Part shown: positions 15,161 through 22,624 of the stretch, one piece after another
How the letters are laid out: every line of letters starts with the position of its first letter
Numbering within the stretch: position 1 is the stretch's first letter
From: Pseudomonadota bacterium
GTDB taxonomy: Bacteria > Pseudomonadota > Gammaproteobacteria > Burkholderiales > Burkholderiaceae_C
Direction of reading: 5' to 3'
DNA: 25,772 bases
NCBI GenBank assembly: GCA_023387335.1
Contig: JAEWIF010000063.1
Span: 1 to 25,772 of the forward strand
Made by a program: the position numbers and the translations under genes
The notes under the pieces: model-generated
Told to the model about the DNA's origin: nothing
Seen by the model: only the letters and a program-made list of their open reading frames with translations
Databases searched by the model: none

Positions 15161-15230
15161 TGGCCGCGTAGTCGCGCGTTTCGCAAGAACCTCGGTTTCC
15201 AGCAAGAGCGCGGCTACAGGCCGCGCTTTT
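15150..15230 (+). promoter_or_regulatory. Candidate transcription attenuator of thrS
   Basis: Three mutually exclusive pairings can be drawn. The pause hairpin pairs CGGCC (15150-15154) with GGCCG (15162-15166). The antiterminator pairs GGCCGCG (15162-15168) with CGCGGCT (15209-15215, one G-U). The terminator pairs AGCGCGGC (15207-15214) with GCCGCGCT (15220-15227), followed by a T-rich run. A ribosome stalled at the tandem ACT codons would leave 15162-15168 free and favour read-through into thrS; one at the leader stop codon would cover it and favour termination. A possible -10 box TAGAAT (15067-15072) overlaps the kinase stop codon. Confidence 0.62.
15207..15230 (+). terminator. Intrinsic terminator or attenuator before thrS
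   Basis: 8-bp perfect stem, loop TACAG, then TTTT followed by GTTTTT. It also lies 138 bases after the histidine-kinase stop and could end that transcript; its place 29 bases before the thrS ATG fits an attenuator. Confidence 0.85.
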
Positions 15231-15258
15231 TGTTTTTCGTCTCGCTGGAGCTTCCTTC

Positions 15259-17166
15259 ATGATCTCGATCACGCTTCCCGACGGCTCGCGCCGGGAGTAC
15301 CCCGGCCCCGTCACGGTCGCCGACATCGCCGCCTCGATCGGCGCCGGCCTGGCCAAGGCCGCCCTCGCGGGCAAGGTGGACGGCAAGGTCGTCGACACGG
15401 CCTACACGGTGGACCGCGACGCGCCCGTGTCCATCATCACGGCCAAGGACGCCGACGGCCTGGAGGTGATCCGCCATTCGACGGCGCACCTGCTGGCCTA
15501 CGCGGTCAAGGAGCTGTTCCCCGAAGCCCAGGTCACCATCGGCCCGGTGGTGGAGAACGGCTTCTACTACGACTTCTCGTACAAGCGGCCCTTCACGCCG
15601 GAGGACCTGCAGGCGATCGAGAAGCGCATGTCCGAGCTCGCCGCCAAGGACGAGCCGGTGGTGCGCCGCGTGCTGCCGCGCGACGCGGCGGTCGAGTACT
15701 TCAAGGGCCTGGGCGAGCACTACAAGGCCGAGATCATCGCCAGCATCCCGACCAACGAGGAAGTCTCGCTGTACCGCGAAGGCGGCTTCGAGGACCTGTG
15801 CCGCGGCCCGCACGTGCCCAGCACGGGCAAGCTCAAGCACTTCAAGCTGATGAAGGTCGCCGGCGCCTACTGGCGCGGCGACCACCGCAACGAGATGCTG
15901 CAGCGCATCTACGGCACGGCCTGGGCCACGAAGGAAGAGTTGCAGCAGTATCTGCACATGCTGGAAGAGGCCGAGAAGCGCGACCACCGCAAGCTCGGCC
16001 GCGAACTGGACCTGTTCCACATCGACGACGTCGCGCCCGGCGTCGTGTTCTGGCATCCCAAGGGCTGGGCGGTCTGGCAGCAGGTTGAGCAGTACATGCG
16101 GCAGGTCTACAAGGAAACGGGCTACCAGGAGGTGAAGGGCCCGCAGATCCTCGACAAGAGCCTGTGGGAGAAGACGGGCCACTGGCAGAACTACCGCGAG
16201 AACATGTTCACGACGGAGAGCGAGAAGCGGGACTACGCGCTCAAGCCGATGAACTGCCCGGGCCACGTGCTGATCTTCAAGTCGGCGCTGCGCAGCTATC
16301 GCGACCTGCCGTTGCGCTACGGCGAGTTCGGCCAGTGCCACCGCAACGAGCCCTCCGGCGCGCTGCACGGCATCATGCGGGTGCGCGGCTTCACGCAGGA
16401 CGACGGGCACGCGTTCGTCACGGAAGACCAAATCCTCGACGAATGCGTGGCCTACACGACCAGGCTGCAGGCGGTCTACCGCGATTTCGGCTTCACGGAC
16501 ATCCTCTACAAGGTCGCGACGCGGCCGGAGAACCGGGTCGGGTCCGACGAACTCTGGGACAAGGCCGAGCACGCCGTGATGGAAGCGCTGCGGCGCTCGG
16601 GCGTGGACTTCGTGGTCTCGCCCGGCGACGGCGCCTTCTACGGACCCAAGATCGAGTACACGCTCAAGGACGCGCTGGGCCGCCAGTGGCAGTGCGGCAC
16701 GATGCAGGTCGACTTCAATACGGCTGAGCGCCTGGGCGCGGAATACGTCACGGAAACCAGCGGTCGCGCCCACCCGGTGATGCTGCACCGGGCCATCGTC
16801 GGCAGCCTGGAGCGCTTCATCGGCATGCTGGTCGAACACCACGCCGGGGCCCTGCCGGCCTGGCTCGCGCCGGTGCAGGTCGCGGTGCTCAACATCACGG
16901 ATGGACAGGCCGAATACGCCCGCGAGGTTGCGAAAACTCTGCAGAATCAAGGGTTTAGGGTCGAGCTCGACCTTCGCAACGAGAAGATTACGTATAAAAT
17001 ACGGGAGCATTCGTTGCAGAAGCTGCCTTACATCCTTGTCGTAGGCGACAAGGAAAGGGCAGCAGGTGCCGTCGCAGTGCGCGCCCGGGGCAATCAGGAC
17101 CTCGGTGCAATGCCCCTCCAGGCCTTCGCCGATCGGCTGGCCGGGGACGTTGCCAGCAAGAGCTGA
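15259..17166 (+). CDS. thrS: Threonyl-tRNA synthetase
   Basis: A 635-residue class II aminoacyl-tRNA synthetase that charges tRNA-Thr in the cytoplasm. It has an N-terminal TGS domain (1-62), then an editing domain with the HxxxH pair H73/H77 (HSTAHLLAY) and CRGPHVPSTG near 182. The catalytic core holds zinc-binding C333 in MNCPGHVLI, and ECHRNEP-like QCHRNEPSG with RGFTQDDGHAF follow as motif 2 and zinc histidine. The C-terminal anticodon-binding domain starts around 540 (APVQVAVLNITDGQAEYARE). Length matches the E. coli enzyme. GGAG precedes the ATG. It is the first gene of the thrS-infC-rpmI-rplT-pheST-ihfA operon and probably sits under attenuation control by the Thr-rich leader. Confidence 0.99.
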   Translation: MISITLPDGSRREYPGPVTVADIAASIGAGLAKAALAGKVDGKVVDTAYTVDRDAPVSIITAKDADGLEVIRHSTAHLLAYAVKELFPEAQVTIGPVVENGFYYDFSYKRPFTPEDLQAIEKRMSELAAKDEPVVRRVLPRDAAVEYFKGLGEHYKAEIIASIPTNEEVSLYREGGFEDLCRGPHVPSTGKLKHFKLMKVAGAYWRGDHRNEMLQRIYGTAWATKEELQQYLHMLEEAEKRDHRKLGRELDLFHIDDVAPGVVFWHPKGWAVWQQVEQYMRQVYKETGYQEVKGPQILDKSLWEKTGHWQNYRENMFTTESEKRDYALKPMNCPGHVLIFKSALRSYRDLPLRYGEFGQCHRNEPSGALHGIMRVRGFTQDDGHAFVTEDQILDECVAYTTRLQAVYRDFGFTDILYKVATRPENRVGSDELWDKAEHAVMEALRRSGVDFVVSPGDGAFYGPKIEYTLKDALGRQWQCGTMQVDFNTAERLGAEYVTETSGRAHPVMLHRAIVGSLERFIGMLVEHHAGALPAWLAPVQVAVLNITDGQAEYAREVAKTLQNQGFRVELDLRNEKITYKIREHSLQKLPYILVVGDKERAAGAVAVRARGNQDLGAMPLQAFADRLAGDVASKS

Positions 17167-17215
17167 CCTCCATCCGAAGTCCAGCTGTAGCCCAGGCGTG
17201 AACTGAGGCGGCTTT

Positions 17216-17234
17216 GCTGCTTCAAAGAAGCAGC
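17216..17234 (+). other. Perfect hairpin between thrS and infC
   Basis: GCTGCTTC (17216-17223), loop AAA, GAAGCAGC (17227-17234), followed after six bases by T5. It ends 12 bases before the infC ribosome site. It may be a weak terminator, a processing site, or a translational control element of infC. Confidence 0.55.
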
Positions 17235-17259
17235 CAACCGTTTTTGAAGGATCGAGACC

Positions 17260-17856
17260 ATCGCTACTGACTTTCGCGACCGCCGCCACCGCGAGGAACG
17301 CAAGCACCGCCTGAACCGGGAAATCATGGCCCCGGAAGTCCGCCTTTCCGGGCCCGAGAATGAGCCGCTGGGCATCGTCAGCCTCCAGGAAGCGCTGCGG
17401 ATGGCCGGCGAGCTGGACGTGGACCTGGTCGAGATCGCCGCGACCGCCAACCCGCCTGTGGCGCGGTTGATGGACTACGGCAAGTTCAAGTACCAGGAAC
17501 AGAAGAAGGCCGCGGAAGCGAAGTCCAAGCAGAAGGTCATCGAGGTCAAGGAAATCAAGTTCCGCCCCGGCACCGACGACGGTGACTACAACATCAAGAT
17601 GCGCAACATCCGGCGTTTCTTGGAAGAGGGCGACAAGTGCAAGATCACGCTGCGCTTCCGCGGCCGCGAGATCACGCACCAGGAGATCGGGATGGCGCTG
17701 CTGCAGCGCATCCGCGACGAGCTGGGCGACACCATCCTGGTGGAGCAGTTCCCCAAGCTCGAGGGCCGGCAGATGATCATGATGATCGCGCCGGGCCGCA
17801 AGAAGGCGGGGCAGGGCAAGCCCGCCGCCGAAGCCGCCGGAGCGGCGACGGCTTAA
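17260..17856 (+). CDS. infC: Translation initiation factor IF-3, ATC start codon
   Basis: A 198-residue factor that binds the 30S subunit, blocks premature 50S joining and rejects wrong start codons. The N-domain reads NREIMAPEVRLSGPENEP, then LGIVSLQEALRMAGELDVDL and DYGKFKYQEQ; the C-domain has VIEVKEIKFRPGTDDGDYNI and ITLRFRGREITHQEIG. The first ATG is at 17326, but starting there would cut the N-terminal strand. The in-frame ATC at 17260 has AAGGA 8 bases upstream, and the added residues (ATDFRDRRHREERKHRL) fit the basic IF-3 N-terminus of this group as I remember it. Non-AUG starts in infC are known to allow autoregulation. It is followed by rpmI and rplT. Confidence 0.93.
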   Translation: MATDFRDRRHREERKHRLNREIMAPEVRLSGPENEPLGIVSLQEALRMAGELDVDLVEIAATANPPVARLMDYGKFKYQEQKKAAEAKSKQKVIEVKEIKFRPGTDDGDYNIKMRNIRRFLEEGDKCKITLRFRGREITHQEIGMALLQRIRDELGDTILVEQFPKLEGRQMIMMIAPGRKKAGQGKPAAEAAGAATA

Positions 17857-17866
17857 GGAGGATCCT

Positions 17867-17993
17867 CGGATCGCATCGGTTGATCGCCGGCGCGATCCGG
17901 TGAAGGGAAGGCTTCGTGCCTTTCCGAACAAGTGGCGAACTTGAAAACTCGCCGACAAGTGGCTCGGGGCCATCAAGACGCGAAGTATTCGCG
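17867..17993 (+). promoter_or_regulatory. Highly structured leader of rpmI-rplT, possible L20 site
   Basis: The 176-base infC-rpmI gap can form four hairpins: CGGATCGC/GCGATCCG (17867-17899, perfect), a GGGAAGGC stem with a UUCGU loop (17905-17925), GGCGA/TCGCC (17934-17953), and CGCGAA/TTCGCG (17979-17993, perfect). ACAAGTGGC occurs twice (17928, 17955). In E. coli, L20 represses its operon by binding RNA in this gap; a similar role is inferred here. Confidence 0.5.
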
Positions 17994-18032
17994 GCGCCTC
18001 ACGAGCACGAACGAGAGAGAAGGAGCATTCAC

Positions 18033-18236
18033 ATGCCCAAGATGAAGACCAAGAGCGGAGCCAAGAAGCGCTTCCGCGTCCGTCCCGGCGGCACCGTCAA
18101 GCGCGGCCAGGCCTTCAAGCGTCACATCCTGACCAAGAAGTCCACCAAGAACAAGCGTCACCTGCGCGGCCCCACCGCGGTCCACGAGACCAACATGGGC
18201 CACATGGCGCAGATGCTCCCGTTCGCGGGCCTTTGA
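18033..18236 (+). CDS. rpmI: 50S ribosomal protein L35
   Basis: A 67-residue very basic protein, MPKMKTKSGAKKRFRVRPGG at the N-terminus and HLRGPTAVHETNMGHMAQML near the C-terminus, the standard L35 layout. It binds 23S rRNA in the large subunit. The ATG at 18033 has a strong AAGGAG site 8 bases upstream; the open frame extends further upstream to 17916, but that part overlaps the structured leader and is not protein-like. It precedes rplT by 25 bases. In enterobacteria, translation of rpmI is the point at which L20 represses the pair. Confidence 0.97.
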   Translation: MPKMKTKSGAKKRFRVRPGGTVKRGQAFKRHILTKKSTKNKRHLRGPTAVHETNMGHMAQMLPFAGL

Positions 18237-18261
18237 TAACTGACGGACAAGGAGAACTCAC

Positions 18262-18621
18262 ATGCCTCGCGTCAAACGTGGTGTAACGGCTCGCGCCCGT
18301 CACAAGAAGGTCCTCGCCCTCGCCAAGGGCTTCCGCGGCCGCCGCGGCAACGTCTTCCGCATCGCCAAGCAGGCGGTGATGAAGGCGGGCCAGTACGCCT
18401 ACCGTGACCGCCGCGCCAAGAAGCGCGTGTTCCGCCAGCTGTGGATCGCGCGTATCAACGCCGCAGCGCGTGCCAACGGCCTGACGTACAGCCAGTTCGC
18501 CAACGGCATCCGCAAGGCCGGCATCGACATCGACCGCAAGGTCCTGGCCGACATCGCCGTGCACGACCCGGCGGCGTTCGCCGGCATCGTGAACCAGGTG
18601 AAGGCCAAGCTGGCTGCTTGA
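18262..18621 (+). CDS. rplT: 50S ribosomal protein L20
   Basis: A 119-residue protein, MPRVKRGVTARARHKKVLAL at the start, then GFRGRRGNVFRIAKQAVMKA, followed by RAKKRVFRQLWIARINAA and the globular C-domain. L20 is needed early in 50S assembly; its long N-terminal helix enters the rRNA and its C-domain binds the operator in its own mRNA. AAGGAG lies 8 bases before the ATG. It is co-transcribed with rpmI. An unusual hairpin with a T-rich tail follows before pheS. Confidence 0.98.
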   Translation: MPRVKRGVTARARHKKVLALAKGFRGRRGNVFRIAKQAVMKAGQYAYRDRRAKKRVFRQLWIARINAAARANGLTYSQFANGIRKAGIDIDRKVLADIAVHDPAAFAGIVNQVKAKLAA

Positions 18622-18670
18622 GTTCGCGGTGGCGCCGCTTCCCGCGGCGTCCGGTGCAACTAAAAAAAGG

Positions 18671-18707
18671 CAGGGCTAGGGCCGCAAGGCGCTAGCCCTG
18701 TTTTCTT
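18671..18707 (+). terminator. Terminator-like hairpin directly before the pheS ATG
   Basis: CAGGGCTAG (18671-18679) pairs perfectly with CTAGCCCTG (18692-18700); the loop holds an inner GCC-GCAA-GGC stem. TTTTCTT follows, and the pheS ATG is 10 bases after the stem. An A7GG tract lies just before it. It may partly end the ribosomal-protein transcript, or control pheS translation. Confidence 0.8.
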
Positions 18708-18710
18708 CTA

Positions 18711-19754
18711 ATGACCCAAGAACTGGATTCGATCGTCGAGAGCGCGCGGCACGCGTTCGCCCAGGCCGCCACGCCGGCCGACCTGGAGAACGCCAAGGCG
18801 CTGTTCACCGGCAAGGCCGGCCGCATCACCGAGCTGATGAAAGGCATGGCCGCGCTCTCCGTGGACGAGAAGAAGAGCCGCGGCGCCGCCATCAACGTCG
18901 CCAAGCAGGCGATCGAGGCCGCGCTCACCGAGCGCCGCCAGGCGCTGGCCGACGCCGAACTGCAGCTGCAGCTCAAGGCCGAGGCGCTGGACGTCTCGCT
19001 TCCGGGCCGCGTGCGCGAGCCGGGCGGGCTGCATCCGGTCAGCCTGACGCTCGAGCGCATCGAGCTGATCTTCGCCAGCATGGGCTTCGACGTGGCCGAC
19101 GGCCCCGAGGTCGAGAGCGACTGGCACAGCTTCACCTCGCTGAACAACCCGCCCAACCATCCCGCGCGCTCGATGCAGGACACGTTCTACGTGGACATCG
19201 ACGGCGAGGACGGCATTCCCTACAACCTGCGGCCGCACACCAGCCCGATGCAGGTGCGCTACGCCCGGCAACACGTGAAGAAGTACGCCGGCCGCGAGAT
19301 GCCCGAGATCCGCGTCATCGCGCCGGGCCGCACCTACCGCGTGGACAGCGATGCCACGCACTCGCCCATGTTCCACCAGTGCGAAGGCCTGTGGCTGGGC
19401 GAGAACGTGAGCTTCAAGGACCTGAAGGTCGTCTTCACCGACTTCTGCCGCACCTTCTTCGAGAGCGACGACCTGGCGCTGCGCTTCCGCCCGAGCTTCT
19501 TCCCGTTCACCGAGCCCAGCGCCGAGATCGACATCCAGTTCCAGAGCGGGCCGCTCGCCGGCCGCTGGCTGGAAGTGGCCGGCTCCGGCCAGGTGCATCC
19601 CAACGTGGTGCGCAACATGGGGCTGGACCCCGAGAAGTACATCGGATTCGCCTTCGGCATGGGTCCGGACCGCCTGACCATGCTGCGTTACGGCGTGAAC
19701 GACCTGCGCCTGTTCTTCGACGGCGACATCCGCTTCCTTCGCCAGTTCCGCTGA
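18711..19754 (+). CDS. pheS: Phenylalanyl-tRNA synthetase alpha subunit
   Basis: A 347-residue subunit carrying the class II catalytic site of the alpha2-beta2 enzyme. The N-terminal coiled-coil (about 1-95) binds tRNA-Phe. The catalytic part begins near VSLPGRVREPGGLHPV; motif 2 is around MFHQCEGLWL, RFRPSFFPFTEPSAE follows, and motif 3 is GMGPDRLTMLRYG near the end. The ATG at 18711 aligns with the start of E. coli PheS, so the start is firm although no Shine-Dalgarno is next to it; the only candidate, AAAGG, is on the far side of a 30-base hairpin. pheT follows after 13 bases. The two subunits must be made in equal amounts. Confidence 0.98.
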   Translation: MTQELDSIVESARHAFAQAATPADLENAKALFTGKAGRITELMKGMAALSVDEKKSRGAAINVAKQAIEAALTERRQALADAELQLQLKAEALDVSLPGRVREPGGLHPVSLTLERIELIFASMGFDVADGPEVESDWHSFTSLNNPPNHPARSMQDTFYVDIDGEDGIPYNLRPHTSPMQVRYARQHVKKYAGREMPEIRVIAPGRTYRVDSDATHSPMFHQCEGLWLGENVSFKDLKVVFTDFCRTFFESDDLALRFRPSFFPFTEPSAEIDIQFQSGPLAGRWLEVAGSGQVHPNVVRNMGLDPEKYIGFAFGMGPDRLTMLRYGVNDLRLFFDGDIRFLRQFR

Positions 19755-19767
19755 GCCACTAGACAAC

Positions 19768-22185
19768 ATGCAATTCCCCGAGTCCTGGCTGCGCGAGTTC
19801 TGCAACCCGCCGCTGTCCACGAAAGAGATCGCCGACGTGCTCACCATGGGCGGGCTGGAGGTCGAGGACCTGCGCCCCGTCGCGCCGCCCTTCACCCGGG
19901 TGGTGGTGGGCGAGATCAAGGAAGCCGTCCAGCACCCCAACGCCGACCGCCTGCGCGTGTGCCAGGTGGACGTGGGGCAGGGCGCGCTGCTGAACATCGT
20001 CTGCGGCGCGCCCAACGCGCGTCCGGGCATCCGCGTGCCGGCCGCGCTGGTCGGCGCCGAGCTGCCGCCGGGCGAGGACGGCAAGCCGTTCCAGATCAAG
20101 CTGGGCAAGCTGCGCGGCGTGGAGAGCCAAGGCATGCTGTGCTCCGCCCGCGAGCTCAAGCTGTCCGAGGACCACGCCGGGCTGCTCGAACTGCCGCCGG
20201 ACACGCCCATCGGCGGCGACGTGCGCGACGTGCTGCAGCTGGACGACCACGTCTTCACGCTCAAGCTCACGCCCAACCTGGCGCATGCGCTCAGCGTGTA
20301 CGGCGTGGCGCGCGAACTCTCCGCGCTGACCGGTGCGCCGCTGAAGCAGCCGAAGATCGAGCCCGTGCGTCCGGTGAACGACGCCAGGCTGAGGGTGAGG
20401 GTGGCCGCGCCCGACCTGTGCGGCCGCTTCTCCGGCCGCGTGGTGCGCAACGTCGATACCCAGGCGAAGACGCCGCAGTGGATGGTCGACCGCCTGGCCC
20501 GTTGCGGCCAGCGCAGCGTCACCGCGCTGGTGGACATCTCCAATTACGTGATGTTCGAGTTCGGCCGTCCCTCGCACATCTTCGACTACGACAAGATCCA
20601 CGGCGGGCTCGAGGTCCGCTGGGGCCGCGCGGGCGAGCAGCTCAAGCTGCTGAACGGCAACACGATCACGGTGGACGAGAAGGTCGGCGTCATCGCCGAC
20701 GACGTCCAGGTCGAATCGCTGGCCGGCATCATGGGCGGCGACGCCACGGCGGTTTCCGACGACACGCGCAACGTGTACGTCGAGGCCGCGTACTGGTGGC
20801 CGCAGGCGGTGCAGGGCCGCTCGCGTCGCTACAACTTCTCCACCGACGCCGGCCATCGCTTCGAGCGCGGCGTGGATCCCAGCCTCACGGTCGAACACAT
20901 CGAGCACATCACCCGCCTGATCCTGGAGGTCTGCGGCGGCGAGCCCGGCCCGATGGACGACCAGGTGCTGTCGTCGCCCGAGCTCAAGCCGGTCGCGATG
21001 CGCGTGGCGCGCGCGGCCAAGGTGATCGGCATGCCCGTCTCTCAGGAGCAATGCCTCGACGCCTTCAAGCGCCTGGGGTTGCCCGCGCGCGCTTCCGAAG
21101 GCGTGGTCACCGTCACGCCGCCGCCGTACCGGTTCGACATCTCGATCGAGGAGGACCTGATCGAGGAAGTCGCCCGCATCGTCGGCTACGAGAACCTGCC
21201 CACCACGCCGCCGCTGGCCCCGATCACGGCCAAGCTGCCGGCCGAGTCGCGCCGCTCGCGTTTCGCGGTGCGCCGCCTGCTCGCCGCGCTGGGGTACCAG
21301 GAGACGATCAACTTCAGCTTCGTCGAGGAAAGCTGGGAGCGCGACCTGGCCGGCAACGCCGATCCGATCAAGCTGCTCAACCCGATCGCCAGCCAGATGA
21401 GCGTGATGCGCTCCTCGCTGCTCGGCTCGCTGCTGCAGGTGCTGCGCTTCAACCTCGATCGCAAGGCCGAACGCGTGCGCGTGTTCGAGGCCGGCCGCGT
21501 GTTCGTGCGCGACGCCTCGGTCGCCACGGGCGAGAGCACCGTGCGCGGCGTGCGCCAGCCGATGCGTGTCGCGGGCCTGGCTTACGGCGAGGCCGACGGC
21601 CTGCAGTGGGCCCGCAAGGGTCCGGGCGCGGATTTCTACGACGTCAAGGGCGATGTCGAGGCGCTGCTGTCGCCGCGCAAGGGCGTGTTCCGCGCGGCCA
21701 CGCATCCGGCGCTGCATCCGGGCCGCTGCGCGGTGGTGGAGGTCGACGGCCGCGAAGTCGGCTTCGTCGGCGAACTGCATCCGCGCTGGCGCCAGGCCTG
21801 GGACCTGCCGCACGCCCCGGTGCTGTTCGAGCTGGACCTCGACGCCGTGCTCGCGCGCGACGTGCCTTCGTTCCAGCCGGTGCCGCGCTTCCAGCCGGCC
21901 GAACGGGACATCGCGGTGATCGTCGCCGACGCCGTCACGCACGCGGCCCTGATGGACGCGATCCATTCGGCCGACACCGGCGGCCTGCTGCGCGAGGCGT
22001 TGCTTTTCGACGTCTACAAACCCAAGCAGGAGGCGGCCGGCATGGCCGCGGGCGAGAAGAGCCTGGCCGTGCGCTTGACGCTCGCCAGCCCCGAGGCCAC
22101 ACTGACCGACGACCAGATCGAAGCGGCGGTGCGGGCCGTGGTCGACCGCATCGGCGAACGCCTCGGCGGCCGGTTGAGGAGCTAG
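19768..22185 (+). CDS. pheT: Phenylalanyl-tRNA synthetase beta subunit
   Basis: An 805-residue subunit. It starts with MQFPESWLREFCNPPLSTKE, followed by the EMAP-like tRNA-binding domain (about 40-150; HPNADRLRVCQVDVG, IVCGAPNARPGIRVP). Then come the B3/B4 editing domain, B5 (about 405-480; VTPPPYRFDISIEEDLIEEV), the inactive class II-like core, and a C-terminal FDX-ACB domain (about 710-805; RFQPAERDIAVIVADAVTHA). It edits Tyr-tRNA-Phe and binds the anticodon. Length and domain order are normal. The ribosome site is weak, which fits translational coupling to pheS 13 bases upstream. ihfA follows. Confidence 0.98.
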   Translation: MQFPESWLREFCNPPLSTKEIADVLTMGGLEVEDLRPVAPPFTRVVVGEIKEAVQHPNADRLRVCQVDVGQGALLNIVCGAPNARPGIRVPAALVGAELPPGEDGKPFQIKLGKLRGVESQGMLCSARELKLSEDHAGLLELPPDTPIGGDVRDVLQLDDHVFTLKLTPNLAHALSVYGVARELSALTGAPLKQPKIEPVRPVNDARLRVRVAAPDLCGRFSGRVVRNVDTQAKTPQWMVDRLARCGQRSVTALVDISNYVMFEFGRPSHIFDYDKIHGGLEVRWGRAGEQLKLLNGNTITVDEKVGVIADDVQVESLAGIMGGDATAVSDDTRNVYVEAAYWWPQAVQGRSRRYNFSTDAGHRFERGVDPSLTVEHIEHITRLILEVCGGEPGPMDDQVLSSPELKPVAMRVARAAKVIGMPVSQEQCLDAFKRLGLPARASEGVVTVTPPPYRFDISIEEDLIEEVARIVGYENLPTTPPLAPITAKLPAESRRSRFAVRRLLAALGYQETINFSFVEESWERDLAGNADPIKLLNPIASQMSVMRSSLLGSLLQVLRFNLDRKAERVRVFEAGRVFVRDASVATGESTVRGVRQPMRVAGLAYGEADGLQWARKGPGADFYDVKGDVEALLSPRKGVFRAATHPALHPGRCAVVEVDGREVGFVGELHPRWRQAWDLPHAPVLFELDLDAVLARDVPSFQPVPRFQPAERDIAVIVADAVTHAALMDAIHSADTGGLLREALLFDVYKPKQEAAGMAAGEKSLAVRLTLASPEATLTDDQIEAAVRAVVDRIGERLGGRLRS

Positions 22186-22224
22186 GGGATCGGCATGCTG
22201 ACAACAACAAGGGAAGAGCCCACG

Positions 22225-22563
22225 ATGGAGTTCACCGTCGAAAGCCTGGAGACGCCGGCGCTCACCAAGGCGCAGCTCGCGGAGCTGCTGTTCGAGCAGA
22301 TCGGCCTCAACAAGCGCGAGTCCAAGGACATGATCGACGCGTTCTTCGACCTGATCGCGGGCAGCCTGGTCGAGGGCAAGGACGTCAAGATCTCCGGCTT
22401 CGGCAACTTCCAGATCCGCACCAAGGCGCCGCGTCCGGGCCGCAACCCGCGCACCGGCGAAGCCATCCCGATCAAGGCGCGGCGCGTGGTCACCTTCCAC
22501 GCCAGCCACAAGCTCAAGGAACAGATCCAGGGGCAGGGCGCCGACACTTCGTCCGGCGATTGA
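22225..22563 (+). CDS. ihfA: Integration host factor alpha subunit
   Basis: A DNA-bending nucleoid protein of the HU/IHF family, 112 residues from this start. It contains ALTKAQLAELLFEQIGLNKR in the dimerising helices and the beta-arm GFGNFQIRTKAPRPGRNPRT followed by GEAIPIKARRVVTF, with the intercalating proline in RPGRNP. It pairs with IhfB, encoded elsewhere. Two starts are possible: ATG 22225 (MEFTVESLETPAL, with AAGGGA upstream), which I prefer because the family begins near VESLETPAL, or ATG 22195, which adds ten residues and has AGGGGA upstream. The link of ihfA to pheT is conserved in many proteobacteria. Two GC hairpins without a T tract follow, so read-through to the merR-type gene is likely. 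Confidence 0.96.
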   Translation: MEFTVESLETPALTKAQLAELLFEQIGLNKRESKDMIDAFFDLIAGSLVEGKDVKISGFGNFQIRTKAPRPGRNPRTGEAIPIKARRVVTFHASHKLKEQIQGQGADTSSGD

Positions 22564-22624
22564 GCAACGGCCCTGCGGGCCGCTCGCGTCCGCTTTGCGG
22601 CTCGCACTTCTTAGAGTAACCTCG

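Noticed and set aside
13219..15186. A 655-codon minus-strand frame opposite the histidine kinase.
   Set aside because: The plus strand encodes complete CHASE, H-box and ATPase motifs; the antisense product shows none.
15067..15258. A T-box riboswitch or other tRNA-sensing RNA before thrS.
   Set aside because: No T-box sequence or specifier stem is visible, and T-boxes are not expected in Betaproteobacteria; the leader-peptide model explains the elements better.
17326..17856. infC starting at the first ATG (17326).
   Set aside because: The IF-3 N-terminal segment continues upstream in frame to an ATC with a well-placed ribosome site; starting at ATG would leave the protein 22 residues short.
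15214..17976. A 920-codon minus-strand frame opposite thrS and infC.
   Set aside because: It is antisense to two certain genes and has the composition of a shadow frame (long runs of Leu, Arg, His, Val, Asp).
22564..22610. Two GC hairpins after ihfA (CGGCCC/GGGCCG and CCGC/GCGG) as a terminator.
   Set aside because: There is no T tract after either; at most they slow transcription or protect the mRNA end.
19959..22619. An 886-codon plus-strand frame overlapping pheT.
   Set aside because: It is an alternative frame of pheT rich in Arg, Gly and Ala and has no recognisable domain.
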